A stretch of DNA of 64,000 nucleotides from Pandoraea anapnoica (GCF_902459765.1 NZ_CABPSP010000002.1:434001-498000); one strand, 5' to 3'. Positions 17,354 through 27,920 are shown, counted from the stretch's first letter. A program made the numbers and translations. Notes: generated by a model not told the origin, from the letters alone.

Positions 17354-17698
17354 ATGACCCAATCCGACAAGCCGTCTGTGAACGCTACGTCTGCCGATGC
17401 CAACGCCCACCAGGCGGGGCAATCCGAACCCGCTGGGGGTCCGGTGACCGAAGCCGAGCGCGTGCATCTGGATGAGCTGCTGGCACGCCACTCGGTCACC
17501 GAAACCGTCGACCGGGCCTCAGTCATCGATCTGATTAACCGTCTGCGCGAGCCGGACGTCAAAACATCCGAGGACCGTGACCGCGTGGTCAAGGAAAGCC
17601 GCTTGTGGAAGGAAGTGTCGCACCGTGACACCGCCATGTCCCTACTGAACTCGCTGGCGCAGATGGCCCCCATCTTCCTCAACCAGATTCACTGGTAA
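17354..17698 (+). CDS. Hypothetical protein, 114 aa
   Basis: Soluble-looking protein of unknown function. The first 35 residues are polar and probably disordered. Then come segments with helical character: EAERVHLDELLARHSVTETV, RASVIDLINRLREP and DTAMSLLNSLAQMAPIFLNQ. There are no cysteines, signal peptide or membrane helix. The start at 17354 has GGGGAG upstream; six extra in-frame codons to 17336 are rejected. It is followed by a hairpin terminator, so it is probably transcribed alone. Confidence 0.6.
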   Translation: MTQSDKPSVNATSADANAHQAGQSEPAGGPVTEAERVHLDELLARHSVTETVDRASVIDLINRLREPDVKTSEDRDRVVKESRLWKEVSHRDTAMSLLNSLAQMAPIFLNQIHW

Positions 17699-17705
17699 TG
17701 CCTGC

Positions 17706-17743
17706 TGCGCCGACCCCCGGTCGGCGCACGTGCCTTCTTTATC
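17706..17743 (+). terminator. Hairpin terminator candidate
   Basis: A perfect 9-bp stem (17706-17714 with 17720-17728, loop CCCCG) lies 8 bp after the preceding stop. The following TTCTTTAT is only moderately T-rich. Confidence 0.5.
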
Positions 17744-17905
17744 TGCTCACCCACCCTCAGTCGACGGCCGATGTGTCGGCTATCCCGGTGCTTTCCGATT
17801 GATCTGGATTAAGTTCGTGCGCAAACGCGCGCGCCCGAGCAGGACGTTGTCGTGCGCGTGCCTTACAATGCGGGTCGCGCAAGTTTTCCCTGTTGACCCA
17901 AGATC

Positions 17906-18100
17906 ATGACCACCACGCTGGACACCCCGACCGAATTCAAGAGCTGGATCTGCCTGATTTGCGGCTGGATCTACAACGAAGCCGAAGGCGCACCGGACGA
18001 TGGCCTCGCCCCCGGCACTCGCTGGGCCGATGTGCCTGCCGACTGGCGTTGCCCGGAATGTGACGTGTCCAAAGAAGACTTCGCGCTGTCGGAGTTCTGA
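17906..18100 (+). CDS. rubA: Rubredoxin
   Basis: 64-residue electron carrier. The two CxxC knuckles that bind one iron are present: Cys16/Cys19 in CLICG and Cys49/Cys52 in CPECDV. The usual WIYNEAEGAP, GTRWADVPADWRCP and KEDFALSEF segments are in place, and the length is normal for a 1-Fe rubredoxin with a short N-terminal extension. Rubredoxins pass electrons to alkane hydroxylases or oxygen/peroxide-reducing enzymes; no such partner is adjacent. Confidence 0.93.
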   Translation: MTTTLDTPTEFKSWICLICGWIYNEAEGAPDDGLAPGTRWADVPADWRCPECDVSKEDFALSEF

Positions 18101-18193
18101 AGCCGAAAGCCCGGTCGCTGCGCTAGGCCGCAACCGGGTCGTTCGACTGGGGAGACGGTGCAACACCCGCCGTTTCGGCACACTGCAACGGCA

Positions 18194-18454
18194 TTAGTGG
18201 TGCCATCCCCATCCACGGCCCCAACCGCGGCCACGCCAGCCACGGTAGTAGCCCCCGCCGTAATACCCACCCACGCCCACCGTCACGACCGGCGCCGGTG
18301 CAACCGCGTAACCCGGCGCGTAATAGCCCGGAGCATAGGCGTATCCGTTGTTATATGCGTCACCGTATACAGGCGCGCCATACGGCACCGCCACGCAACC
18401 GGCCAGCAACATGGCGACGGCAGCGCCGCCCGCCAACATGAGTCTGCGTTTCAC
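18194..18454 (-). CDS. Small glycine/tyrosine-rich lipoprotein
   Basis: 86 residues from a GTG at 18452-18454 with GGAGAG six bases upstream. Signal sequence RRLMLAGGAAVAMLLAGC ends in the lipobox LAGC, so the mature protein should be lipidated at Cys20. The rest is repetitive (YAPGYYAPGY, GVGGYYGGGYYRGW) and ends in a GRGWGRGWGWHH tail, as in the YXWGXW-repeat envelope proteins of beta-proteobacteria. The function is unknown. The open frame upstream of the GTG is not typical protein. Confidence 0.75.
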   Translation of the reverse strand: MKRRLMLAGGAAVAMLLAGCVAVPYGAPVYGDAYNNGYAYAPGYYAPGYAVAPAPVVTVGVGGYYGGGYYRGWRGRGWGRGWGWHH

Positions 18455-18710
18455 GATGATCTCTCCCGCACGAATCGATGGAATCCGGTGCGACGGCGAC
18501 CGATGTCGTCGATTCCGGTCGATCCCGATCGCACCTGCTTGATTCGTTAGACAGGGGAGTTCCCGCGAAATGCGGAATACGTGCACGCTCTTTGGTTACC
18601 AAACGTGACATTGGTAACGACGGCGAAATCCGGTGGATGCGATGCGTGTCGGGATGCAGTCGTCGCGACATCCCGATTGAATTTTCAACGCACAGAGCGC
18701 ATTGCGTGGA

Positions 18711-20294
18711 TCAGAACACCCAGCAACGATCGCGCCCGGCGCGCTTGGCACGATACAACGCCATGTCTGCGCGCTCGACCATGTTCATCGGTGAATCCGA
18801 ATCCTGCCACTCGGTAATACCGAAGCTCGCGGAGAATTGCAGCGGCGGCTCGCTCCCTTCGACCGATTCACGCTTGCAACGCTCGCGAATCCGATCGGCC
18901 ACACGCAGTGCATCGCGTTCGCTCGCGCCCGGCAACAGGATGGCGAACTCCTCGCCCCCGATGCGTCCGATCAGATCGTCGCCACGCAACGTTGACGAGC
19001 ACACCAGCACGAAACGGCACAGCACCTGGTCGCCAATGGCATGTCCATAGGTGTCGTTGATCGTCTTGAAGTGGTCGAGGTCGGCGACGATGAGGCTCAT
19101 CGGCTCGTTCTTGCGTTGTGCGGCCTCCAGCAGTTGCTCGAAGCGATGGAAGAAGTAACGGCGGGTCAGGCTGCCCGTGAGTTCGTCGTAGCTGGCTTCG
19201 AACGCCAGTTGGTTGTTCGCCGCGCGCAACTCCTCGTTCGACTGACGCATCTCATGGTGCTGCGTCCGCTCGCGCCAATACGTCCAAGCGACAAGCGCCA
19301 CGATGATCGCGCCCCCCAGATACAGCAGGAAGCACAGTGCCAGATCCTTGGCGTGCTGACGCGTGAGGGCGTCCCACGCCTCGACGCCTTCCACCGCGTA
19401 GACGATCAGATCGTTGCTCGCGCTCGGGCGCGACGAAATCACGAACGGCTTGCGCAGATCGTTGAACTCCGACATCCGGTCCAGCAATTCCTGCGGCACC
19501 CAGGCGTTCGAGCGGCCCGGCGCACGTTTGAATTGCGAAATCGGCATACGTGCGAAATCGTTGCGCTGATAAAGCGCCTGCCGCTCGGTGTCGGAGAGCG
19601 AGCCGAGCTTGCCGTCGATCATGAAGCTGTTTTCGAAACGCGGGTCGTTGGCCATGATGACGACGCCGTTGCCGTCGGTCACGAACGATTCGCCGCTGCC
19701 GACCCAGTGGCGCAGACGGGTCAGCCCGATTTTGGTCATGACCACGCCAATCAGCAATCCGTCGCGGTACATCGGCGCGCTGAAATAAAGACCCGGTGCC
19801 TGATGCTCCCAGCCCGACGCGTAGCGCTCGAAACGATCGCCGAGCAGCGCGTTCGTGAAATAGGGCATGTCGGCCACAGATCCGCCAAGCGGTGATGGGA
19901 CGTCCCGGTAGTTGCTGGCGGCGACACACACGCCCCTCGCGTCGATTACCCACACGCGGTCGACGCCAAAGTAGCTTTGTGCGCCGCGCAGGAATTCGTT
20001 CGCACGCTCGACGACATCCGCCGCAGCCGACTTGCCGCCCGCTGTGGGCACGACATCGCGCAGCAAGTCGACATCGGCCAGCGTCGAGGGAATCGCGCGC
20101 ACCATCGACAAATCCGTGTTGATAGCGTGCACCATGCCGTCGGCGACGCGATCGGCAACGATTTGCCCGGCGTCGACGCTTTGCGCAAGCTTATCGCCCA
20201 CCAGCGACGTGGCAGTGCGATCCGCCGCAACCCAGCAGGCGACCAGCACGCCGACCGAGACACAGGCGGCATAAAGCCAATGCCTTATCCTCAT
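18711..20294 (-). CDS. Membrane-bound Cache-GGDEF diguanylate cyclase
   Basis: 527 residues. Topology: helix 1 at about residues 7-25, a periplasmic dCache-like sensor (about 35-290, with FGVDRVWVIDARGVCVAASN and YFSAPMYRDGLLIGVV), helix 2 at about 302-325, a short coiled linker, then GGDEF (about 365-527). The active site is intact (GGEEF), and the inhibitory RxxD site is present as RGDD five residues ahead of it, so product feedback is expected. It is preceded by the unexplained 20295-20758 region and is not in an operon with the next EAL gene. Confidence 0.9.
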   Translation of the reverse strand: MRIRHWLYAACVSVGVLVACWVAADRTATSLVGDKLAQSVDAGQIVADRVADGMVHAINTDLSMVRAIPSTLADVDLLRDVVPTAGGKSAAADVVERANEFLRGAQSYFGVDRVWVIDARGVCVAASNYRDVPSPLGGSVADMPYFTNALLGDRFERYASGWEHQAPGLYFSAPMYRDGLLIGVVMTKIGLTRLRHWVGSGESFVTDGNGVVIMANDPRFENSFMIDGKLGSLSDTERQALYQRNDFARMPISQFKRAPGRSNAWVPQELLDRMSEFNDLRKPFVISSRPSASNDLIVYAVEGVEAWDALTRQHAKDLALCFLLYLGGAIIVALVAWTYWRERTQHHEMRQSNEELRAANNQLAFEASYDELTGSLTRRYFFHRFEQLLEAAQRKNEPMSLIVADLDHFKTINDTYGHAIGDQVLCRFVLVCSSTLRGDDLIGRIGGEEFAILLPGASERDALRVADRIRERCKRESVEGSEPPLQFSASFGITEWQDSDSPMNMVERADMALYRAKRAGRDRCWVF

Positions 20295-20758
20295 CCGAAA
20301 ATCAAACGCTCGTTCTAATATTTTTCACTTGTTACGTTGGTAAAGTACTCGCTTCATTCGAAATCGCGCTTCTGTCACTTCCCCGGACAGAACTTCTGGT
20401 CGCGACCGGCATTCGTTGTGCCAGCGAATTCCCGCCAATTCTGGTCTGCGCGTCAAACTCTTCCCCTCGTTTCCGACCCTCGGCTTGTCGCGCCCCGCGC
20501 CTTCGGATCCCTGCTGCCACGCCATTGTCCACCCCAACAATGGCAGGCCGTTGACAGCCCGCGCTCCCTACGCCGGTCTACTGCCGGTCGGGGCGTACGG
20601 CCATCCGTTCATGCGTTTCGGAATCACCGCGAGAACCCGGTGATTCTATAGTACTCCGACGATCCTGCCGTACGAAAACCTTCTGATCGTCGATTTATTA
20701 TGTATAGCTATTTAACCTATTAACTAGCTCGTTTTGGTGTTTCTCATTTACTTCATCT
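20295..20758. other. 464-bp intergenic region
   Basis: No supported gene. A 9-bp perfect hairpin (20621-20629 with 20638-20646) lacks a T-run. The last 70 bp or so (20690-20758), just after the EAL gene stop, are strikingly AT-rich for this genome and may hold its transcript end. Promoter elements for the Cache-GGDEF gene should lie near 20300-20340. Confidence 0.4.
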
Positions 20759-23029
20759 TTATTGGCAAATACCGAATCGGGCAATTAGCAAATCCAGCTG
20801 TTCGATTTCCACCGGCCGGGAAAATAAATAGCCCTGCGCACTGAGCGGCACAAAATGACGAAGCCAATCGAGCTGGCGTTCGTTTTCCACACCTTCAACA
20901 ATCAGATCGATGCCCAGCGAGCGCGCAATGTTGACGATGTTCGAAATCATGAGACACGACCGTGACGAATCGGGAATCGATTCGACAAACGATCGGTCGA
21001 CCTTGAGCGTGTCGACAGGGAAGCGCGTCAGATAGGACAACGACGAGTAACCCGTGCCGAAATCATCCAGTGCAATGCGCAAACCCGCGCGTTTGAACTG
21101 CTCGATCTTCATTTCCACTAGCGCCGGGTTCTTCACCATCACCGATTCGGTGATTTCCAGTTCGAGGCGATGGGGCTCAATCGCGTACTCCTTCACGAGA
21201 CGCTCAACGAGTTCGCCGATGTCGCCTCGCCAGAACTGCACGGACGAGACATTCACTGCCAGTCGCAGCGACCCCATCGGCGTGCCCCGCCATGCCACGA
21301 GTTGGCGACAGGCTTGGGTGAGCGCGAATTCACCGATGGCCACGATCTGCCCGGTCGTCTCCGCCAGCGGAATGAACTCGCCCGCGCTGAGAATGCCGCG
21401 CTCCGGATGACGCCAGCGAATCAGCGCCTCCATGCCGCAGATGCAATCGCTACCTAGCGAGATGATCGGCTGATAGGCGAGAAAGAACTCGCCATTGGCC
21501 AGCGCCTGCTCCATCTGACGCTCCCACACGACAAGCTGGTGCGCCTGATGCGTCATTTGCTGCGAATAGACCCGCACGACGCTCTTGCCCGCCTCTTTCG
21601 CGGCAAACATGGCCAGATCCGCCTTCTTGATCAGATCCGCCTCGGTCTCTTCCGGCTTCGACCAGAACGTCACGCCGATGCTGGCGTGCAGCGCGAACGA
21701 CGTGCCGTCGGCCACCATCGGCGACTTGAGCGCAGCCAACAGCGTCTCACCCAGCGGCTCAGCCTGATCGGGCGCGCCCTCGCCTTCGAGTAACACCATG
21801 AACTCGTCGCCGGCGAAGCGCGCGAGCATCGCCCCGGCAGGCATGCGCGGAATGAACCGTTCCGAGACCTGACGGATGATTTCGTCGCCCTGCGAGTGAC
21901 CGAGCGTGTCGTTCACGCTCTTGAAGTTATCGAGATCGATGTGCAACAGCGCCACCTTGCCGAGCCGATCCGGTTCGGACAATGCCCGCCGCAGCGACTC
22001 CATCAGGGCGTAACGATTCGGCAGACCGGTCAACGCGTCGTATGAGATCAGGCGGGTGAGCTGCTGGTCACGGCCGATCAGACGCTGCATCAGATACGCA
22101 ATGAGCGCGAAGAAGACGACAAGCGCCACCGAGATAAACGTCGCCATCGTCAAATAGACGCGTTCCACGTGACGATATTCGGACAATTCCTCGTCGAGCG
22201 ACAATCCGACCTGCACGGCCAGCGGATAGTCGCGCAAATGCCGATACGCGACGACGCGCTCGACGCCGTCGATCGGGTCACGCTGCACACCGGAAGTCCG
22301 TTGCTCTGCCGCGAACGGAGGCAACTCACCGGTACCGGTGATGGCAACGCTTGCCCCAGTACTGCGCGCGAGCAGTGCGCCGTCGTCGGCAATCACGGCG
22401 ATCTGGCCGTACTGCCCGAGCACGGCATTCGTATAGAAGTCGGAAGTAAAGTAGCTCGGCTCCTGCGAGACCACCACGACGCCCGCGAAGGCGCCGTCAG
22501 GACGATTCAGACGCCGGCTGAACTGGAGCACCCACTTGCGAGACACACGTCCGAATACCGGATGGCTGATGTGGAGGCCGTCGCTCTCGTCGTCGAGATG
22601 CACACGAAAATGCTCGCGGTCAGCGATGCTCACACCCGCACCGCCCGGCATTGTGGCGGCAACCACGTTACCGCTTGCGTCCGTCACGCTCACGAGCACC
22701 ATGAAGCGTTCGGTGACAATGCCCTCGGTCAGCGTCTGCTTCAGATCGAAGTCGCCGTGACGGCGCTCGTACTCGTATTTCACGAAACGAGTGATCTGGT
22801 CGACCTGGCGAATCGCACGCAGCGTCTGCTGTTCGAGGGCGGTCGCGACGGTCGAAGCGGAAGCCGCCGTGTCGCGCAGGATGGCTTTGTGCTCGATGGA
22901 GATGCGCCAGAGCACCGCTGTCCACAGAAGGACAAGGATCAGAAAACCGAAAATCAGGATTGCGACAATAGAGCGATAGGAAGTCGCCCAACGCCCGCGT
23001 CGCGCTCCCGTCATGCTCGGTTCCGCCAT
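20759..23029 (-). CDS. Membrane-bound Cache-GGDEF-EAL phosphodiesterase/cyclase
   Basis: 756 residues. Helix 1 at about residues 20-42, periplasmic dCache sensor (about 50-280), helix 2 at about 285-315, then GGDEF (about 325-490) and EAL (about 505-750). The cyclase motif is degenerate (AGDEF), while the EAL site keeps MEALIRW, NVSSVQFW, EITESVM, DDFGTGYSSLSYL and VEGVEN. Net c-di-GMP hydrolysis is the likeliest activity. AAGGA lies upstream of the ATG. The sensor half resembles that of the adjacent Cache-GGDEF enzyme only in general fold, so an antagonistic pair is a guess. Confidence 0.88.
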   Translation of the reverse strand: MAEPSMTGARRGRWATSYRSIVAILIFGFLILVLLWTAVLWRISIEHKAILRDTAASASTVATALEQQTLRAIRQVDQITRFVKYEYERRHGDFDLKQTLTEGIVTERFMVLVSVTDASGNVVAATMPGGAGVSIADREHFRVHLDDESDGLHISHPVFGRVSRKWVLQFSRRLNRPDGAFAGVVVVSQEPSYFTSDFYTNAVLGQYGQIAVIADDGALLARSTGASVAITGTGELPPFAAEQRTSGVQRDPIDGVERVVAYRHLRDYPLAVQVGLSLDEELSEYRHVERVYLTMATFISVALVVFFALIAYLMQRLIGRDQQLTRLISYDALTGLPNRYALMESLRRALSEPDRLGKVALLHIDLDNFKSVNDTLGHSQGDEIIRQVSERFIPRMPAGAMLARFAGDEFMVLLEGEGAPDQAEPLGETLLAALKSPMVADGTSFALHASIGVTFWSKPEETEADLIKKADLAMFAAKEAGKSVVRVYSQQMTHQAHQLVVWERQMEQALANGEFFLAYQPIISLGSDCICGMEALIRWRHPERGILSAGEFIPLAETTGQIVAIGEFALTQACRQLVAWRGTPMGSLRLAVNVSSVQFWRGDIGELVERLVKEYAIEPHRLELEITESVMVKNPALVEMKIEQFKRAGLRIALDDFGTGYSSLSYLTRFPVDTLKVDRSFVESIPDSSRSCLMISNIVNIARSLGIDLIVEGVENERQLDWLRHFVPLSAQGYLFSRPVEIEQLDLLIARFGICQ

Positions 23030-23343
23030 AGGTCGAGATCCTTTCAGCCTTCGCGCCCCCGCGCGAAAAGGTCGGTGTTGGCCCGGTTTTCAAGAGGATC
23101 CAGGGACGCCGCTGACGGGCGTCATAGTTTCCGGCAAGTGTAAGGCAATCCCAGCGCCCCCGGAAGTCGTTCCGCGTCGTCTCAATCCGGGAATGTACGG
23201 AGTTCATCCGACCGGACGAGCGCGCCCCCGCCTTGCAGCGTGCCATATCTCGGATTACGGAAGTTTCGGCCACCGCCGTATTAGGAGAATCCCGAAGTCG
23301 GGTGGGCGGCGGTGAAGAAGGAGATCGGAAGTGCGGGGAGCGC
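23030..23343. other. 314-bp intergenic region
   Basis: Holds the upstream region of the Cache-GGDEF-EAL gene and the 3' side of merR. A large imperfect hairpin around 23270-23325 (CACCGCC with GGCGGTG, inner CCCGA with TCGGG) could act at the end of the merR transcript. The tRNA-Pro gene often found here in related genomes was looked for and not seen. Confidence 0.4.
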
Positions 23344-23739
23344 TCAGGACTTCAGCAGATCGATGACGGATTCGAGACGGCGGCGCAGATCGCCCACATC
23401 CAGTGCAGCGTCGCCCGGCTCGCCGGGGGCCGATGCATCCATCTGAGCGCCAGCAGCACCCGAAGCGCGCGCGCCGCGCGGCGTGTCGGCTTCGAGACGA
23501 TTGCGTGCACCATTGATCGTGAAGCCCTGCTCATAGAGCAACTCCCGGATACGCCGGATCAGCAGGACTTCGTGATGCTGGTAGTACCGCCGGTTGCCGC
23601 GGCGCTTGACCGGACGCAGTTGCGTAAACTCTTGCTCCCAATAGCGCAGCACATGCGGTTTGACACCACATAGCTCGCTCACCTCACCGATGGTGAAGTA
23701 ACGCTTGGCGGGAATCGGCGGCAAGGCAACGTGATCCAT
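23344..23739 (-). CDS. MerR-family regulator next to ihfA
   Basis: 131 residues. N-terminal MerR helix-turn-helix: RYFTIGEVSELCGVKPHVLR and the wing region YWEQEFTQL, RRGNRRYYQHHE. A helical segment follows (VLLIRRIRELLYEQGFTING). The C-terminal 45 residues are variable and alanine/glycine-rich. There are no metal-binding cysteines in the effector region, so it is not a metal sensor of the classic type. Its position after ihfA is conserved in beta-proteobacteria. The target is unknown. Confidence 0.87.
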   Translation of the reverse strand: MDHVALPPIPAKRYFTIGEVSELCGVKPHVLRYWEQEFTQLRPVKRRGNRRYYQHHEVLLIRRIRELLYEQGFTINGARNRLEADTPRGARASGAAGAQMDASAPGEPGDAALDVGDLRRRLESVIDLLKS

Positions 23740-23780
23740 CGCGGCGTTAGCGGAATGGGACGACGGTTAAATTGCGGACG

Positions 23781-23813
23781 AAAAACCAACGGCCGCCACA
23801 GAATGCGGCGGCC
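23781..23813 (-). terminator. Intrinsic terminator between ihfA and merR
   Basis: GGCCGCC (23791-23797) pairs with GGCGGCC (23807-23813). On the minus strand the stem is followed by GTTGGTTTTT (A-run at 23781-23785). It may attenuate read-through into merR. Confidence 0.6.
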
Positions 23814-23820
23814 GGGGGAA

Positions 23821-24213
23821 TTACTTGCTCAGTACGCCGGACTCGACCATCGTCTTGAGCTTCTGGCTGGCGTGGAAAGTCACGACACGGCGCGCGGCAA
23901 TCGGAATCGCTTCGCCCGTCTTCGGATTCCGACCCGGGCGCTGCGGCTTGTCGCGCAACTGGAAGTTACCGAAGCCGGAGAGCTTGACGCTGTCGCCCGA
24001 TTCAAGCGCGTCGCGGATCGACTCGAAGAACGCCTCGACCATATCCTTCGCTTCGCGCTTGTTCAGACCCACATGCTCGAACAGCAACTCGGCCAGTTCG
24101 GCCTTGGTCAGCGTCGGCGCCTCGGTCGAGACCTCGTTCACTTCGCCGCGACCCAACGCTATGCGCTGCGCCGCGAGCATGGCTTCAAATTCACCAGGAT
24201 TCATTTCGTTCAT
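23821..24213 (-). CDS. ihfA: Integration host factor subunit alpha
   Basis: 130-residue HU/IHF-family DNA-bending protein. The core matches Ihf[67 protein letters not shown] (beta-arm) and [18 protein letters not shown]. It is about 30 residues longer than E. coli IhfA because of an N-terminal extension ([20 protein letters not shown]). Such an extension is known in this family of bacteria. Alternative starts are ATG 24204 and GTG 24222. It follows pheT, as in most proteobacteria. Confidence 0.93.
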   Translation of the reverse strand: MNEMNPGEFEAMLAAQRIALGRGEVNEVSTEAPTLTKAELAELLFEHVGLNKREAKDMVEAFFESIRDALESGDSVKLSGFGNFQLRDKPQRPGRNPKTGEAIPIAARRVVTFHASQKLKTMVESGVLSK

Positions 24214-24276
24214 ACGTCCCACGCGATGGCGATGACAGTGCGATAACCCACTCGCACCCGGATTTTTTGCTGAGTT

Positions 24277-26715
24277 TTAGGCGCGCAAACGTGCGCCGAA
24301 CCCTTCTACCCGTTGTACCAGTGCGTTGATGGCGCCCTGGACCGTCTCGTCCTGCAACGTACCCGAGGGGTCTTGCAGAGTAACACGAAACGCCACGCTT
24401 TTGTCCTGGGCTCCCAGGGAGCCCGAAGCCGCGCCCGCCTTGGGCCGGAACTCGTCGAACAGGCGCACCGACTGCACCACGCTGCATGCCGGATCGTCAT
24501 GACGCGCAGCCAGCATCGCATCGAGCAGCACCTGAACCGGCTGTGCCTGATCGACTACCAATGCGAGGTCACGCGTGACCGGCGGGAACTTCGAGATGTC
24601 CTCGTAGCTCGCTACGTCACGACTGAACAGTGCCTCTGCCTCGATCTCGAAGAGCACAGGCGCCTGCGGCAGGTCGTACTTCTGCTGCCAGCGCGGATGC
24701 AACTCACCGATGAAACCGACACGCTTGCCGTCCACTTCGATCGCAGCACTGCGCCCCGGATGCAATGCCGGATGCTCTGCCTTCACAAAACGCGCCGCAC
24801 GCGGTGCCAGCAGCGCTTCGAGGTCGCCCTTCACGTCGAAGAAGTCGACCTGACGCGCCGCTGCGCCCCACTGCTCTTCGAGCACGGGACCGTAAGCCAG
24901 CGCTGCCACAGTCAGCGGCTGACGATACCCACCCACGCTTAGTTCGCCGGACGCCACCGTATTGTCACGGTGATAGGTGCGACCGATTTCGAACACGCGA
25001 ACGCGCGATGCCTTGCGATTCAGGTTGTAACGCGCCGTCGCGATCAGGCTGCCGATAAGCGTCGAGCGCATCACGGCGAGATGACTCGCAATCGGGTTCA
25101 GCAACTTTATCGGATTGTCGTTGCCCGCAAAGTCGGCTTCCCATTCCACGTCGACGAAGCTGAAACCGACCGTCTCGTGATAGTCGCGCGCGGCCACGGC
25201 GTGACGCACGGCGTGCTGCGAACGGCGGCTTTCCTGCGTCGGACGCATTTCGCTCGCGGCCACCGGCGGATTGGCCGGAATACGATCGAAACCGTAAATG
25301 CGTGCGATCTCTTCGATCAGATCCTCTTCGATCTCGATATCGAAACGGTACGACGGCGGCGTGACTTCGAACACGCCGTCAGTCAGCGTGAACGGTAGGC
25401 CGAGACGCGTGAAGATCGCGCTCATCTCTTGCTCAGTGACCGGCACCCCGAGAATCTTGACGGCACGGGCCACGCGCATCTTCACCGGCTGACGCTCCGG
25501 CAGCTTCGCGACCTGGTCTTCCAGCGGACCGGCCTGACCACCGCAGATGTCGAGGACCAGTTGCGTGGCGCGCTCAAGCGCGCGCACGTTGCCGGCGAAA
25601 TCGACGCCACGCTCAAAGCGGTGCGACGCATCGCTGGTGAAGTTGTATTTGCGCGCACGCCCCTGAATGGCTTGCGGGAAGAAGAACGCACCTTCCAGGA
25701 AGATGTTCTGCGTCTCAAGACCTGCCTTCGTCGAATCGCCACCCATGATGCCGGCGAGGCCGATCGGGCCGCTGGCATCGGTGATGACGAGGGTCGTCTC
25801 GTCGAGCGTGACCGTCTGCTCGTTGAGCAGCTTGAGCGTCTCGCCCGCGCGGCCGAAGCGCACGTCGATCCCGCCTTGCAGACGATTCAGATCGTAGACG
25901 TGCAGCGGCTGACCCAGTTCGAGCATCACATAGTTAGTGATGTCGACGAGCGCCGAGATGCTGCGCTGTCCGGCGCGCTCCAGGCGCTCCACCATCCAGC
26001 GCGGCGACGGTGCCGCAGCGTTCACGTTACGGATGATGCGGCCACCGAAGCGTCCGCAACCGTCCGGCGAGCTGATGCGCACCGGCAGCGTGTCGGCGAT
26101 GGTCGACGCCTGTGCGCCCTGCCCCGGCAGATCCTTGAGCGGTGCGCCGGTAATCGCCGCGACTTCGCGGGCAACGCCGAGCAGCGACAAGCAGTCAGCC
26201 TTGTTCGGGGTGAGCTTGACGACGAAGACCGTGTCGTCGAGATCGAGATACTCGCGGATGTTCATGCCGACCGGTGCGTCTTCCGGCAGGATCATCAGTC
26301 CGGCGTGATCTTCCGAGAGCTTCAGCTCACGGGCCGAGCACAGCATGCCGAAGCTTTGCACGCCTCGCAGCTTGCCGATCTTGATCTGGAACGGTGCACC
26401 GCCCGATTCGGCCGGGGGCAAAGCCGCACCGACGGTAGCGCACGGCACCTTGATACCCGGCGCCACGTTCGGCGCGCCGCACACGATGGTGAGCGCTTCG
26501 CCGGTGCCGGCATCGACCTGGCAAACGTTCAGACGGTCAGCATCCGGGTGACGGGCGACTTCGAGCACCTTGGCCACGACCACGCCGGTAAACGGCGGGG
26601 CGACGGGATCGGTTTCCTCGACTTCGAGCCCGGACATCGTCAGGGCATGCGCCAACGCGTCCGTCGACAAATCCGGGTCGACCAGGGTACGCAGCCACGA
26701 TTCAGAGAATTGCAT
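24277..26715 (-). CDS. pheT: Phenylalanine--tRNA ligase beta subunit
   Basis: 812 residues, normal for bacterial PheT. The N-terminal tRNA-binding EMAP/OB domain (about 40-150) includes [20 protein letters not shown]. The B3/B4 editing domain follows (about 210-385, with SHRFERGVD near the end), then B5 (about 405-480, [20 protein letters not shown]), the catalytic-like core and a C-terminal anticodon-binding FDX-ACB domain ([18 protein letters not shown]). It works as the alpha2-beta2 enzyme with PheS. It lies 85 bp after pheS on the same strand. Confidence 0.97.
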   Translation of the reverse strand: MQFSESWLRTLVDPDLSTDALAHALTMSGLEVEETDPVAPPFTGVVVAKVLEVARHPDADRLNVCQVDAGTGEALTIVCGAPNVAPGIKVPCATVGAALPPAESGGAPFQIKIGKLRGVQSFGMLCSARELKLSEDHAGLMILPEDAPVGMNIREYLDLDDTVFVVKLTPNKADCLSLLGVAREVAAITGAPLKDLPGQGAQASTIADTLPVRISSPDGCGRFGGRIIRNVNAAAPSPRWMVERLERAGQRSISALVDITNYVMLELGQPLHVYDLNRLQGGIDVRFGRAGETLKLLNEQTVTLDETTLVITDASGPIGLAGIMGGDSTKAGLETQNIFLEGAFFFPQAIQGRARKYNFTSDASHRFERGVDFAGNVRALERATQLVLDICGGQAGPLEDQVAKLPERQPVKMRVARAVKILGVPVTEQEMSAIFTRLGLPFTLTDGVFEVTPPSYRFDIEIEEDLIEEIARIYGFDRIPANPPVAASEMRPTQESRRSQHAVRHAVAARDYHETVGFSFVDVEWEADFAGNDNPIKLLNPIASHLAVMRSTLIGSLIATARYNLNRKASRVRVFEIGRTYHRDNTVASGELSVGGYRQPLTVAALAYGPVLEEQWGAAARQVDFFDVKGDLEALLAPRAARFVKAEHPALHPGRSAAIEVDGKRVGFIGELHPRWQQKYDLPQAPVLFEIEAEALFSRDVASYEDISKFPPVTRDLALVVDQAQPVQVLLDAMLAARHDDPACSVVQSVRLFDEFRPKAGAASGSLGAQDKSVAFRVTLQDPSGTLQDETVQGAINALVQRVEGFGARLRA

Positions 26716-26800
26716 GGATCAGTTCGCTCGCAGTTAAGTCTTCACTTCCGAAAGCCCGGCGGCAGCGGCTTTGCGCGCCAGCCAGAGCTACCGGCATCGA

Positions 26801-27814
26801 TTACATGAATTGGCGCAGGAAGCGCAGATCGTTCTCGTAGAACAGACGCAGATCCTGCACGCCGTAGCGCAGCATCGTCAGACGCTCCAGCCCCGAGCCA
26901 AACGCGAAACCGATGTAGCGCTCGGGGTCGAGACCCATATTACGGACCACTGACGGGTGCACCTGCCCCGATCCCGAAATCTCTAACCACTTCCCGGCGT
27001 TCTTACCGGTCTCGAACTGCATATCGATTTCGGCGGACGGCTCCGTGAACGGGAAGTACGACGGGCGGAAACGCACCTGAATGTCGTCGCGCTCGAAGAA
27101 CTTGCGCAGGAAGTCGGTGTACACGCCTTTCAGGTCGGCGAAGCTGATGTCTTCGGCGATCCACAAACCTTCGACCTGATGGAACATCGGCGAGTGCGTG
27201 GCATCGGAGTCGACACGATACGTACGTCCCGGCGCGATCACCTTGATCGGCGGCTTGTTCATGCGCGCATAGCGCACCTGCATCGGGCTCGTGTGCGTGC
27301 GCAGCAGCAACGGCTTGCCCGCATCATCATTGCCTTCGACGTAGAAGGTGTCCTGCATCGAACGCGCCGGATGATTCTCGGGGCTGTTCAGGGCAGTGAA
27401 GTTGAACCAGTCGGTTTCGATCTCGGGGCCATCGGCCACGTCGAATCCGATGGAACGGAAAATCTGTTCAACGCGCTCCCAGGTGGTGAGCACGGGGTGC
27501 AGACTGCCAGCGCCCAGGCCTCGGCCGGGCAGCGTGACATCAATAGCCTCAGCGGACAGGCGCGCATCGAGCAGCGCGTCGGCCATGGCCTGGCGGCGCG
27601 CCTGCAGGGCGCCTTCGATCTGTTGCTTGGCCGCGTTGATCCGTGCGCCTTCGGTCTTGCGCGTTTCAGGATCAAGCTTGCCGAGGCCCTTGAGCAACTC
27701 GGTCAGTTGGCCGGTCTTGCCGAGAAAGCGGGCTTTCTCGTTTTCCAGCGCGGCGGCGTCGGGAGCGGCGGCGAACGCACGCTGCGCTTCGCTGACGATA
27801 AGTTCCAGATCCAT
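26801..27814 (-). CDS. pheS: Phenylalanine--tRNA ligase alpha subunit
   Basis: 337 residues, the standard PheS length. An N-terminal coiled-coil arm that binds tRNA (about 1-90) precedes the class II catalytic core. Core motifs are [43 protein letters not shown] (phenylalanine/ATP site) and [19 protein letters not shown] (motif 3). It charges tRNA-Phe together with PheT. The gene starts 150 bp after the rplT stop, behind a terminator-like hairpin that could attenuate pheST expression. Confidence 0.97.
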   Translation of the reverse strand: MDLELIVSEAQRAFAAAPDAAALENEKARFLGKTGQLTELLKGLGKLDPETRKTEGARINAAKQQIEGALQARRQAMADALLDARLSAEAIDVTLPGRGLGAGSLHPVLTTWERVEQIFRSIGFDVADGPEIETDWFNFTALNSPENHPARSMQDTFYVEGNDDAGKPLLLRTHTSPMQVRYARMNKPPIKVIAPGRTYRVDSDATHSPMFHQVEGLWIAEDISFADLKGVYTDFLRKFFERDDIQVRFRPSYFPFTEPSAEIDMQFETGKNAGKWLEISGSGQVHPSVVRNMGLDPERYIGFAFGSGLERLTMLRYGVQDLRLFYENDLRFLRQFM

Positions 27815-27890
27815 ATGCTACAGACTCAAGTTAGGCGGTCGGAATGGCCGCGTGTACCAGCGAAAACAAGCGAAAAGGCAAGCGAAAAAC

Positions 27891-27920
27891 AAAAGGGGGC
27901 TCCGATGAGAGCCCCCTTTT
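27891..27920 (-). terminator. Terminator/attenuator hairpin between rplT and pheS
   Basis: AAAAGGGGGCTC (27891-27902) pairs with GAGCCCCCTTTT (27909-27920), loop 6 nt. On the minus strand the stem ends in a T-rich run. Three AGCGAAAA copies (27859-27888) lie between it and pheS. Confidence 0.75.

Noticed and set aside
23030-23343. tRNA-Pro gene expected after merR in related genomes
   Set aside because: The sequence was read on both strands; no acceptor, anticodon or T-loop pattern of a tRNA is present.
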